64,000 bases of DNA from positions 4,849,637 to 4,913,636 of the forward strand of contig JAJEKV010000047.1 in assembly GCA_021234155.1 (NCBI GenBank), read 5' to 3'. A model generated the notes under the pieces. The model made no database searches. It was not told the origin of the DNA and was given only the letters and a program-made list of their open reading frames with translations. Origin of the DNA: Isoetes taiwanensis. Lineage: Eukaryota; Streptophyta; Lycopodiopsida; Isoetales; Isoetaceae. The first letter of the stretch is position 1. Each line of letters opens with the position of its first letter. Positions 54,863-64,000 of this stretch are shown here, piece by piece. A program made the translations under genes and the position numbers.

Positions 54863-55014
54863 GTAGAGTGCACATGCGCTACCCTTTGTGTAGCCAAATG
54901 TGTCAGGTACGTGGCTAGGAAGTTTATCCAGTGTTGATAATATGGGTTCGCTTGAAGGATCTCAATGATATTCCAAAGTATAAGTTACCCAAAGGGTGTT
55001 ATTAGTAGGGGCAC

Positions 55015-55443
55015 TTGCCTTGCTTGTACCGAAGGTTGCATGTGGATGTGTCCATGAAGGTGGTGGCTGGGAGATGGTTGAGGCGAAGGCGAAGGAGGAG
55101 ACTAAGCTATAATGCAAAAGTTGGAAGGTGGCTACTCAACAAACAATGGCATTATAGTTTGTCAAATATCTATCAGTCTCTAGATCAAGACATTCCCTTA
55201 AAAGCAGAGAAGAGACAGGGAATGCGTAACATTATAGCTAAAGCAGTTTTAGCCAATTCTTGGAAATCCATCTACTCCAAGAAGATTCAATTCTTTAGAT
55301 GGTTGGCCCTTCAAGGGGGGCTGAGTACAAATGTGAGTTTATATAGTATCACAGATAAAGATAAATGTTCAATCGGATGTCCAGTTCAGGAATCCATTGG
55401 GCATCTTTTCTTTTGCCCCATGATCATAGAGTTCTGGGATTAA
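55015..55443 (+). CDS. LINE-derived zinc-binding (zf-RVT-like) fragment, open copy
   Basis: A 142-codon frame. The part SWKSIYSKKIQFFRWLAL, then DKCSIGCPVQESIGHLFFCP, has the CxxxC...HxxxxCP spacing of the zinc-binding domain after plant LINE reverse transcriptases (where it reads W...F.W....CP.C......HLFF.C). The N-terminal part with a seven-Arg tract is not LINE-like. No reverse transcriptase lies upstream on this strand. It is probably a relic, though it is open in this copy while frameshifted in copy 1 (32378-32803). Confidence 0.45.
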   Translation: MPCLYRRLHVDVSMKVVAGRWLRRRRRRRLSYNAKVGRWLLNKQWHYSLSNIYQSLDQDIPLKAEKRQGMRNIIAKAVLANSWKSIYSKKIQFFRWLALQGGLSTNVSLYSITDKDKCSIGCPVQESIGHLFFCPMIIEFWD

Positions 55444-55930
55444 GTCGACGATCATTGGCTCGTCTGTCCTTGAATTGGAATGGCCATGGCTGATATTAAT
55501 CTCAGATAGAAGCTGTATTGATGCCTCGCTTGTGGACATTGCTCTCTGATGGAAGTTGCATTGATGGGGTTATCTCACCACATGCAGAAGGGTAGGAGAT
55601 ATAATAGAGGACTTGACAGATTAGATACTTTGGAAGGGTTCTACTTCTTCTTTAGATACCATTAGCTCAATAAGGACGGGATGGAGGAAAATGGTGCCGA
55701 CAATGTTGCAGTTATTCAATGTTAACTGTATCAAGTGGGGGATCTAGGTGTGGAAAAGGAGTTGCCTCTCTCTATAGTACCTGCCCTCAGGAGAAGATTG
55801 GTGATCTCCCATATAGTACCCATATGGTGGGGAAGAAGAGGTAATGCTCTATTGAGTACTACCTGGGTGAAATCCTCCACATTTATAGCTACAATTCTTT
55901 CTATCTTCCTTTACAAGGAGACCATGTGTT

Positions 55931-56612
55931 TTTTATTATCCTAAGATTCGATTCTTTTATTCTCTCTAATTAAAATGACACGTGCTATTTTTTAAGGTTG
56001 CTTTTTCTTGGGTATAAAAATTGCGGTGGAGTTTTTTTATCGTGTCCAACTTCTTTTTGCGCTGCCGGAGATGGCCTCGCAAACCCCTTACAGGATCTGC
56101 TGTGCGAGCTGGGGCCGTCGCTCATCCACGTCAAATTTCTTTGCTTCGAATATGATGCATGAAGAAGTCCTCTCCTAATTTAGAGCAGGTCCATCTATTC
56201 CGATCTTCCCTGGACCTTCATCTATGGGTGAGTTTTGCTCTTTATATCTATTCCTCTTCCTGCTGCCTGCTCAACAACTAAAACAAAAAGAGCACAATGT
56301 TCCTATCAAAGAAATGTTGTTCATACTTTTGGATCTTTTTTCAAGATCTGTATTTGAGGTTCCGACAATCTTTTCCTTCAGCTATGGTCATAAGACTTCT
56401 AATGCATCATTTTGGTCGATCTGTAATCCAGATGGGCAATCAGATTTGAGTGAGGACTTGCCACCGATTTTGGGCATTTAAGCTTCCATAAAGTTTGGAT
56501 GACTTTGTTGCAGCTGCTCTCTATCATATTAGCTATCTCAAATATCTCTTCCCTTATCTCTGTTAGAAATTAACTATCTGTTGTTTGAACAATGTTACAT
56601 TTAAATAAAAGG
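55931..56612 (+). other. 680-bp insert present only in duplication copy 2
   Basis: It separates ACCATGTGTTT from GAAAAATTGAAGGAA, which are adjacent in copy 1 (33290). It contains a TATA-like GGTATAAAAATTG (about 56015), then ATGGCCTCGCAAACCCC (56070) with a short frame and a donor-like GGGTGAGT (56226). It could be the first exon and promoter of a gene lost from copy 1 by deletion, or an insertion. No target duplication or terminal repeats are seen. Confidence 0.4.
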
Positions 56613-57814
56613 ATTGAAAAATTGAAGGAAGCTAAGTTTCCAGCCCATGAAGAGCATGTAAGGAAGCATTATAATGGACCCACTATACATTGAACAATGA
56701 TTTCTTTAATATATTGCAATACAATTCCCATTAAAGAAACAGGGATCCTTTTAACAAATAGACGACGTCCCTTTTTGCAATATCATAAACTGGAAATTAC
56801 TCACTCAGAGGGAGCCTGCACAATTGCCATTCAAGAAAGTGGATCCTTTTAGCAAACTGCCTTTGATGCTTTGCTACTTGTTGTTACATAATAGAATAGC
56901 ATACCGAGTACTGAGAAAATGCATGGAGTTTCGGTTAGCTTTTGCATTGTTTACTCTGTGGCAATGGCTTTAAGGTATCGGCATAAGGAATCGGCAAGAC
57001 TAGATCTTTGGTTTGGGTAGTGCATTACTTGAGTTCAATGAATTTTTTGACCTCTATTTGATCCGATACATTCGTTCTCTGCTAAGCATTTGCATTTCTA
57101 AGTTTTGGTTAATCTGACAATACTCTCGAAAGAGAGTATAGGAGAGACTTATCCATGAGTTTGAGATTCTTGCAGATTAGAGGAAAGGAGTTGGCTCCCA
57201 ATACATTGAGCCAAGGCCGAAGGATTGACACTCTGCATTAGTGCAGCATCGCATGCATATGGTCCTGGCATTTTTCGTATTTTCTAAAGTTTCCTTATTG
57301 TGAACTTCGCGGTTTTGCTGGGCTCCTTTCTTTGATAAATCTCTCTCATAACAGAGAGATTTGTGGATTCTAATGGCTTCATTGGGTAAGATACAGGTTG
57401 TGGAAAACAAGACTTTTGTAAGAGCAAATTGTTTTCCCCGAAGTTAAAAATACAAGAAAATACAGAAGTGAGGCGATGGATTGAGGCGGTGGAGTGAGGC
57501 GGTGCCATATGGTCCAGGCATTTTTCGTATTTTGGTTTTGCTGGGCTCCTTTCTTTGATAAATCTCTCTTATAACAGAGAGATTTGTGGATTCTAATGGC
57601 TTCATTGGGTAAGATACAGGTTGTGGAAAACAAGACTTTTGTAAGAGCAAATCATTTTCGGATCAAAGGCCCATTTCATAGTGCCTGCTCCCCTCCTTAC
57701 TTCATACCTGGCTCAAGGCATTAACAATAGCACTAGATGCTAGGAGTTGCCGGATTTGTGTGATAGAGGATTTTGTTGTATGTGCTACGAGCCAGTTAGA
57801 AATCCTGGTTAGAA

Positions 57815-58606
57815 ATCCTGGTTCAATTCAGTGAAGCTCAGAAGAAAGTAAGATAATATGCAGTATATTGGGGGGCAGGCGATGGCGGTGGCAGCAGACT
57901 ATAAGGATGGATGCTATGAATGGCACCATGGGAGTCCAAAATCCACCAGATGGAAAAAGGATGTGGCATCGGAAATTCAAAATCCAAAATGATGGAAAAA
58001 GGATCTGATAATAATTTTGGGCATTAGTGAGCCCATTACTATTAAGGTTTTTCCCCGAAAACCCTTCGGGGCGGGGTTTTTTAATCCTGATAGTAATCGG
58101 CGTCACTAATGTAGTCCAGGTCAGCGCGACTCTGTTGCCGCTGGGCACCACTTTGGGCACCAAGACTATGCAGAATAATTGTAAAAAAGGAAAGGAACTA
58201 AGTGTCGGGACAGTGAGGGGCCTTCGACCGACCACCAGGATAGATAGATAGATAGTAGTTTTAACGTACAACCCGCCGGCTGGTGTTCTATTTCCACATT
58301 CGAGTTCTGGTGCACCAAAAACTAAGGATTCATAATCTGACCCACTATTAAAGGTGGGACAGTGGAATCCACAATGTGTACAGCTCAAAGCTGTTGATAG
58401 CGAAGCACTCTTGCATGGCCACGAAGCCAAATATAAGCGGGGTGCTGGTACTAATAGAAACCAAGAAAAGCCTTCAGAAAAGGCTACAATATACCAGCGT
58501 GGTGTGCTAGTAGCGCTCATTAGGGAGCTCGCCCATGCTACATAAGTCCAGTGGCCTCACGGCACAAGGGACAATAATGTATTCTTTTCTATTCTATTCT
58601 ATATTC
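57815..58606 (+). mobile_element. non-autonomous retroelement with a LINE-type 3' end
   Basis: The last approximately 225 bp (58380-58605) match the 3' end of the LINE at 20925-21141, including TTCAGAAAAGGCTACA and the (TTCTA)n tail. The upstream 560 bp is not LINE-like and has no coding capacity. It sits at the site where copy 1 has the GC-rich insert. A short direct repeat TTAGAAATCCTGG is present at its left edge. This is a SINE-like or chimeric element probably mobilised by the LINE's machinery. Confidence 0.6.
58022..58111. repeat. 90-bp imperfect inverted repeat
   Basis: CATTAGTGA at the left and TCACTAATG at the right pair, followed inward by ATTACTATTAAGG / TCCTGATAGTAAT and CCCCGAAAACCCTTCGGGG-type sequence. 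It is nested inside the non-autonomous retroelement. It may be an independently inserted small foldback unit. Confidence 0.8.
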
Positions 58607-58923
58607 CCCTGTGAAGGACCTTCACTACAGTACAATGAATACAATAATTGATTTGGCTATGCCAAATAACATCTTTATATGAATTTCAAATCTAAACCAA
58701 GGCCAAACCAGCCAATTTGTACCTAGTTCAAAAAATTAACTTCTTTATATGACTTTTAGATCCAAACCAAGGGCAAAACATGTCCCTAGTTCCGAAAATG
58801 TTTGTTATTCTTGGGATACTTAATGACAAATGTTTGTGCATGCCGTAGGCAAATATGGGTGATTACCACAGATTGCATTGTGTTTTTGAATCTTCACCAA
58901 TTATTTGTTTGATTGTTCTCCAG

Positions 58924-59110
58924 TAAATCAGAATATGTCCTACACAAGTTGAAGGAAATGGGCAAGATCAAAGATAAGGATCTGAAGGATATATCTAAAC
59001 AATTTGAGTTGCTTGATTCTAAAATTTTTGGGAGAATAACCTATCGTGCCTTATCTTCTTTCTTATTTTGGGATTGCTTTGGTTTTTGTGCCAAGGAATG
59101 CCGCATGTAA
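58924..59110 (+). pseudogene. exon of a two-pore K+ channel (TPK/KCO family), copy 2
   Basis: Same exon as 34901-35087 with a few changes (KDKDLKDIS for KYKDLKDIS). The acceptor reads TTGTTCTCCAG. The neighbours are identical in both copies, so the exon was captured before the segmental duplication. Confidence 0.7.
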
Positions 59111-59796
59111 CCCTGCATGGGGCGTTCCCTCTCCCCCTCGCGGGACTATTTTGGCCGTTTGCATTCAATTATGCGTTTAGATTTGAAATCGAACCACTCT
59201 TCAGCTTGGCTATCTCATTCCGTCGTCGCTTCACTCTCCAATGCTCTCCAGTGGTGACATTGTAGGTCTTGCTCCAAGGTTTGGGGTGAACCTTTTCATA
59301 TCAGTATAGTCTTGCAAGAAAGACAATATTTTTCTAGACCTGCAGGAGCCAGTTTAGATGAAAAGGAAACTGAAGCCAATGCTGAAGAAGCCTCCTCCAG
59401 ATGTATAGTATATGGCTCGATTAGGGTATGCCATTTTTGTTTCAGCCCTGTTTGGATTTTTTTCTTGCTATCAAAAGAGCTTCAATAGTCATTTCCTCGG
59501 CATCTTGAAGGGGATTTGTTCTAATGCATGCCCGACTGGCTGGCTAGAGTATTTTAAGCCAGTTTGCACCTGCTTTGAGTTTTAACTGGGCATATATTTT
59601 CGAAGCCTATTTGATCTACAGGACGTCAATTTGTTGTGCATAATCTCCAAATAGAAACTGTATAAGCCCTCCTCATTCTCATTGCTATTTTGAGCACTTG
59701 AGCTAATTATAAGGTCCGAGATTGGGTCTCATTTCTCAGAGGCAGCCCATTACTACATCCATTTTGGAGGGCTCCATGTCCATTTGACATCACCAT

Positions 59797-60228
59797 TTAT
59801 TGTGAGAAGGCTGGAGCCCATATTCGTGCCCATTCAACAGCTTGATCACTGTCCTTCTGAGCAAAGTACATGGGTATATGATGGTTTGCTACCTCTGTCC
59901 TATTAAAAACAAACTCATACATTTTAAAAAAGTCCTGCATCCATGCTGGCTCGATCCTACTCTCCTGATAACCCCTCACTGCTGGAGCTTCACTACCCCA
60001 AACTCCTTGCACTATTTGTAAAAGCCCTGGATAAAGAGTATCAAAATGGTTGCTTCTAAGGTGTTTTACTGTTACCTTCTCAAACTCAGGCTGATGTACT
60101 TGTAGCTTTCTCTTTGCTGATGGAGATGTCCCACCCTTCATTTTCTTTGCTGCATGCTTTGGAGACCTTTGCATTGGCTTCAAACGTGGTGATTTCCTGG
60201 GGGAAACACGAGATGGAGGCTTTGTCAT
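59797..60228 (-). CDS. small basic protein of unknown function, intact copy
   Basis: A 143-residue frame from ATG 60228. The N-terminus TKPPSRVSPRKSPRLKPMQR is Pro/Arg/Lys-rich and could bind the minor groove or act as a nuclear signal. Then comes HLRSNHFDTLYPGLLQIVQG, and the C-terminus FNRTEVANHHIPMYFAQKDS and EWARIWAPAF is tryptophan-bearing. The family is unknown. Upstream 60239-60457 holds another minus-strand frame that may be its leader. Copy 1 has a premature stop. Confidence 0.45.
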   Translation of the reverse strand: MTKPPSRVSPRKSPRLKPMQRSPKHAAKKMKGGTSPSAKRKLQVHQPEFEKVTVKHLRSNHFDTLYPGLLQIVQGVWGSEAPAVRGYQESRIEPAWMQDFFKMYEFVFNRTEVANHHIPMYFAQKDSDQAVEWARIWAPAFSQ

Positions 60229-60439
60229 GATCCCAAACCTAAGAACTAAACCCTGATACAGGCTCGACCTTCGAGCCTTCTAAGCAGACCAAGAAGCTTC
60301 TGATGCAGAAGGAAACTAAGAATCGGCAAGTAAGGATTCGAATCGGCCACTGAGACAAAGATTTGCTAACAGAGAGTTCGGGAGTGGCTTGTTGAGCGGG
60401 ACGGAGAAAACGCACACGTTCAAAATCCTTCCAAATGTG

Positions 60440-61980
60440 GTTCCCCCCAACCTTCAACCATTAATTGCGGTATTAGTGACCCCCAAAAATATTGCCTACA
60501 TTTTGCCTTTGTAAATGTAAAATTTGGGCCCTTTTTATATCCACCCTTTTGTACAACTACCCTGCAATCTCATCCAGATTGTTGAACTAGATTTGTTTGC
60601 ATAAATGTATATCTCTCAGGGGCAGAACCTTCTCCCTGTATGGCTTCCGCCCATTTAAGCTTGAAGATCCGAAGTGGCAAATGTGTGAGGTTTGGAAAAT
60701 GCCATTGCTCTAAAAGAAAGTAAGAAGTAATTAATATGTCTATTAAGGTTCCTTTGAGTTTTAGGCTAATTTGTATGGTCCTTATGTTTTGGCTTCAGAA
60801 GTGATGATCCAGATTTGGTATATGTGCAGAAAGTTGAGGCTGAGAGAACCATCAAGTTCCTGCAATAGAGCAGAAATACCACCACATGAGTATTCTTGGA
60901 GAAACTATGACCAGAAGCCTATTAAAGGATCCCCTCATCCTAGGTAGTTAAAGTAGCTCTTTAATTCACATGGTTTACATCGTAAGCTCATTGTATACAA
61001 AGATTACGAGCTTCAAAGATTTGTCTATAATGGTAAGATGCAGTCTTTGTTCCTGTTTCCTACCTTTTCAATTAACATATATGATACCATTATATCCATG
61101 TAATTAAGTTTGTACCCCAAACAATATTTGCCCTATGATAGTTCTATTATACCTTTGTTTTCAGTCCCTACAACTGCAATAGAACTATCCATAGTTTTTT
61201 CTACTATGCATCTTATGAATGGATGCATCTATATCTTTTTATTCCTTCTTGGCTGATATGTCAATAAATCGAAGATAAATGAGTAAGTTCATGATGTCAT
61301 TAAAGATGAAGCAGGTTACCAATTTGTGACTTACCAATTTATGCACTCAAAAGGGGCTCTAATATGTAATGAAGATGCCAGTGAAGTACTCAACTCGAAC
61401 ATTGGTTCACTCAAACAGGCCATTTACATGCTCCAGTATTGGCAAGCTCCATTTCGAGCCAGCCTTCTGGAGCATTTGTTCCTGAGTGCACTTCAGCAGA
61501 CCTTAGGCTGAGCTTAGACATGTGTTAGACAAAATTTAGCAAACTCTTTCCTTTTTTTTTTCAGATCTCTCTTATCTGATGTACACGAATCACTGATGAG
61601 AGTTCCAATTGTCGCTTGAGCAAGCATGCAATCTTCTTTTGTAAGATTCTTTAGTGGTTTGTATGTTCTCATAAGCAATGTTTATTTACAAACATGACTT
61701 CAGTTTGGAGATTTGTCTTGTAGGTGAAGACGCTGAGGGGACCAAGCATAAGGTTGTCGCTTCTTGCTCCCTTGCAAAGGTGATAGCAAGATGTTTTCAA
61801 CTTGAAAATACGGAAGAGTTAGTGTTTTGTCTCTTCCTGAAACCTTACGAATACAATAGAAAATATACATGAGAAGTATATGTGAATGATGGTTTGGTAA
61901 GTAGGGAAAAGCATTACCCTAGCATTTACTTAAAATAAATAAAATAAACTAGACCATTGATTCACTCAAACAGGCCATTT
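60440..61980 (+). repeat. blocks Y and X of the exon array, in copy 2
   Basis: Block Y (60440-61440) and block X (61443-61980) occur here in one continuous, uninterrupted order. This shows the original arrangement: TYQFMHSKGALICNEDASEV and LKQAIYMLQYWQAPFRASLL (61326-61511), donor, intron, then the EEAEGTKHKVVASCSLAK-type exon at 61678-61872. It has not been possible to name the gene. Confidence 0.75.
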
Positions 61981-63601
61981 ACATGCTCCAGTATGGCTTC
62001 AAATTTGTACAAGACCTATACATCAACAACAAGTTAGTTTCTTGGACCTATCTGAAGAACATTATCCATGGTACTTCGAGTGATAAAAAGGTTTATTTTC
62101 ACATAAAATCTATTCTGCCTCATATCTGGGTAAATAATATTGTGCCAAAGGCAACTAATTGGACTCTGGAGGGTAAATCTCATTACAAAGTTAGCAAGAT
62201 ATACTCTTTGATAAGTAGAAATGATGAACCTTCCAAGGCAAGTTCTAAGTGGCTTATCTCAGAGGAAGAAAGCAACATTCTGTTCAAGGAGGTCTGGAAC
62301 TCATATTGCTTCCCTAAGACCAGTTTCTTTATTTGGCTGATAGCTAATAAAAGTGTCCCCAATTTACAATTGCTTGCCACTAGGAATGCTGATATTTCTG
62401 CTTTTTGCCATCTTGGATGTAATAGGGAGGAAAATCTTGAGCACATCTTCTTCTGTCCCAAGCTAAACTCCTTTTGGTCTTGGTTCTTTGATAAACTAGG
62501 GCATCTTTTCCCCAATAGGATTCCTGGCAATCTTTTGTCTTATATTCAAAATAAGTGTGCCTTTGCTAACTCTTTAATGTTTATTGCTCTGTGGAATGTC
62601 TGGAAAGCTAGAAATAGAGTGGTTTATGGTATGAAAAAATTCTCAACTTTTTGGATCAAGGTGCACTTTCAATTTGATGTTGAGTCCACTGCATCAACCC
62701 ATAAAAGGAAATATGCAGATAAATACAACAGAAATGGAATTCAATTGGTCTTTTTTGTGGGGTCTTTTGATTTATTTGCATCCAATCTTGGTGTCATTAA
62801 TTCTAATTCTATCTTTCATGATGATGCTAGCTTACTTGAAGATATGTAAAACTAGTCTGGGGGAGATTGAAGACAGCCTTCTTAAGAAAGACATTGGTCA
62901 AGATTTCAGTGTGTTCTTTGGCAATATCTCTTTGGTGGAAGCAGAGGCAAACAATAGCATCATGTTAGTAAGATTATTCTGCAGGGAAATGGTGCAGGTT
63001 TACAACATGTTCGACTTTCTTTCCATGTATCATCACTTCATGACAGAGAATCGGTTCTCGTGGATTGAGGGAGAAAGATACACACATAGAATGTTGGCGG
63101 ATCTATATGGCTCCTTGCTCGCTGTTTGAGTGAGGTTGACACTTCTTGCATTGAGGAGATTGCTGAACAGACTACTGACTCATATGCCTTTGATTCTGCT
63201 GCTCCTTTCTATGCTTACTTCAATTCTAGACTTGACTCTTTATGCCTTTAGCCTACCTTCTCTCTATCATCTATCTTGGACTCTCATTCTGGCCCTACTG
63301 GTCATCAATTGCTCAATCTTATTTCTTAATCTGGCTGGAGTTTTTGGTTGCTTGTTTCAGGTCCTGTGTTGGATGGGGTCGAGACTCCTCCCGCTCTATT
63401 GAAGTCATATTTATAACTTATAAGTTATTTTTCAAAGATCACAAAATTTTGAAACTCGACTGGCATCACATATGTTGAGCAACACTTATCGTATTTATGC
63501 TACATATTTTTGGTGATAGACCTTGCTAAAATGTATTCTGCGGCTATAAGCAGAACCATGTACTGTTTTTCTTGATTAATGGAAAAATCAACTCTTACTC
63601 T

Positions 63602-63634
<33 letters not shown>

Positions 63635-63646
63635 ATGCTCCAGTAT
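61981..63646 (+). mobile_element. 5'-truncated L1-type LINE with target-site duplication
   Basis: ACATGCTCCAGTAT at 61981-61994 is repeated at 63633-63646. The insert 61995-63633 ends in an A-run of 31 bases (63603-63633). It is inserted within block X/Y sequence, so it postdates the array. Only the last third of ORF2 is present, the usual result of incomplete reverse transcription. Confidence 0.92.
61995..63129 (+). pseudogene. LINE ORF2 C-terminus: zinc-binding domain and RNase H-like remnant
   Basis: The main frame (to 62849) has a SYCFPKTSFFIWLIANKSV-type segment and then the zinc-binding signature CHLGCNREENLEHIFFCP, matching plant LINE zf-RVT domains, followed by LMFIALWNVWKARNRVVYG. 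After 62849 the protein goes on in another frame with ISLVEAEANNSIMLVRLFC and NRFSWIEGERYTHRMLADLY, like the end of an RNase H-type domain. It is one frameshift away from an intact C-terminus. No catalytic reverse transcriptase part is present. Confidence 0.8.
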
Positions 63647-64000
63647 TGGCAAGCTCCATTTCGAGCCAAACTTCTGGAGCATTTGTTCCTGAGTGCACTG
63701 CAGCAGACCTTAGGCTGAGCTTAGACATGGGTTAGACAAAATTCAGCAAACTCCTTCCATTTTTTTTTTTTCAGTTCTCTCTTATCTGACATACACGAAT
63801 CACTGGTGAGAGTTCCAGTTATCGCTTGAGCAAGCATGCAATCTTCTTTTGTAAGATTCTTTAGTGGTTTGTATGTTCTCATAAGCAATGTTTATTTACA
63901 AACATGACTTCAGTTTGGAGATTTGTCTTGCAGGTGAAGAAGCTGAGGGGACCAAGCATAAGGTTGTCGCTTCTTGCTCCCTTGCAAAGGTGATAGCAAG
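63634..64000 (+). repeat. block X, last copy, cut by the window end
   Basis: Starts CATGCTCCAGTATTGGCAAG and runs through the polypyrimidine-CAG acceptor to the FIYKHDFSLEICL and GTKHKVV coding stretch, then is truncated. The array probably continues to the right of the window. Confidence 0.9.

Larger units (their letters stand above)
54426..61442. repeat. segmental duplication, copy 2
   Basis: This is a direct repeat of 31776-37427, starting at GAAAGTCAACTGCCCTTGTG. It carries the LINE fragment (54426-54862, minus), the zinc-binding fragment, an extra 680-bp insert, a different insert at the 57.8-58.75 kb site, the K+ channel exon, the basic ORF and block Y. Unlike copy 1 it has no chromovirus, so TATTGGCAAGCTCC is intact at its end. 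Confidence 0.95.

Noticed and set aside
57828-58520. Minus-strand open frame of 230 codons
   Set aside because: It is antisense to the non-autonomous retroelement, covers its hairpin and LINE-derived tail, and has no recognisable domain. Its length is explained by chance in a moderately GC-rich repeat.

Overview
The window reads as a transposon-rich nuclear segment of a non-seed land plant, most probably a fern. The pointers are a microbial-type terpene synthase-like gene (a family known from ferns, lycophytes and bryophytes), plant LINEs and Ty3/gypsy chromoviruses, GT-AG introns, tRNA-iMet primer sites, and exon scraps of plant genes (two-pore K+ channel, ABCD-type half transporter). Nothing looks bacterial, and no rRNA, intact tRNA gene or CRISPR array is visible. 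The species assignment is inference.

Layout. 1-4.2 kb: a dispersed repeat, a probable small Helitron, and a terpene synthase-like gene on the minus strand broken by a 31-bp tandem duplication. 4.2-6.6 kb: a SINE-like piece and AT-rich tandem repeats. 6.6-9.3 kb: a decayed minus-strand DNA transposon with a VGHTHDDID motif. 9.3-15.9 kb: a gene fragment, then an intron-containing plus-strand gene (decayed) combining a ParB-like motif and a methyltransferase-like motif, embedded in four clusters of GC-centred palindromes. 16.4-21.1 kb: a nearly complete LINE. 21.4-28.9 kb: a chromodomain Ty3/gypsy element in a rearranged LTR configuration, a foldback element and an LTR fragment. 29.3-30.5 kb: a fragment of a histone H3/CENH3-like gene and an ABCD exon. 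30.5-37.4 kb: the first copy of a segmental duplication (LINE debris, K+ channel exon, a small basic ORF). 37.4-50.7 kb: a 13.3-kb chromovirus inserted into that copy. 50.7-54.4 kb: tandemly repeated exon-like blocks. 54.4-62 kb: the second copy of the segmental duplication. 62-63.6 kb: a 5'-truncated LINE with target-site duplication and poly(A). The repeat block continues to the window end.

The most remarkable object is the 13.3-kb chromovirus at 37,428-50,698 (minus strand). Upstream of its Gag-Pol it carries extra reading frames. The first begins with MARTKQTAHK, which is the histone H3 tail with one substitution. The second ends in a clear H3/CENH3-type histone fold that stops where H3 stops. 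The integrase end carries a (frameshifted) chromodomain, so one element encodes both an H3-like ligand and a probable H3 reader. Hairpin units of about 68 bp punctuate its leader and the gap between ORFs. A second, independent scrap of an H3/CENH3-like gene lies at 29.3 kb.

The second system worth attention is at about 10.3-15.7 kb: a ParB-like plus methyltransferase-like gene whose flanks and introns are studded with perfect or near-perfect 22-24 bp palindromes arranged like iterons. This recalls ParB/parS-type or methylase target-site pairs. That functional link is inference; the palindromes and the gene motifs are directly visible.
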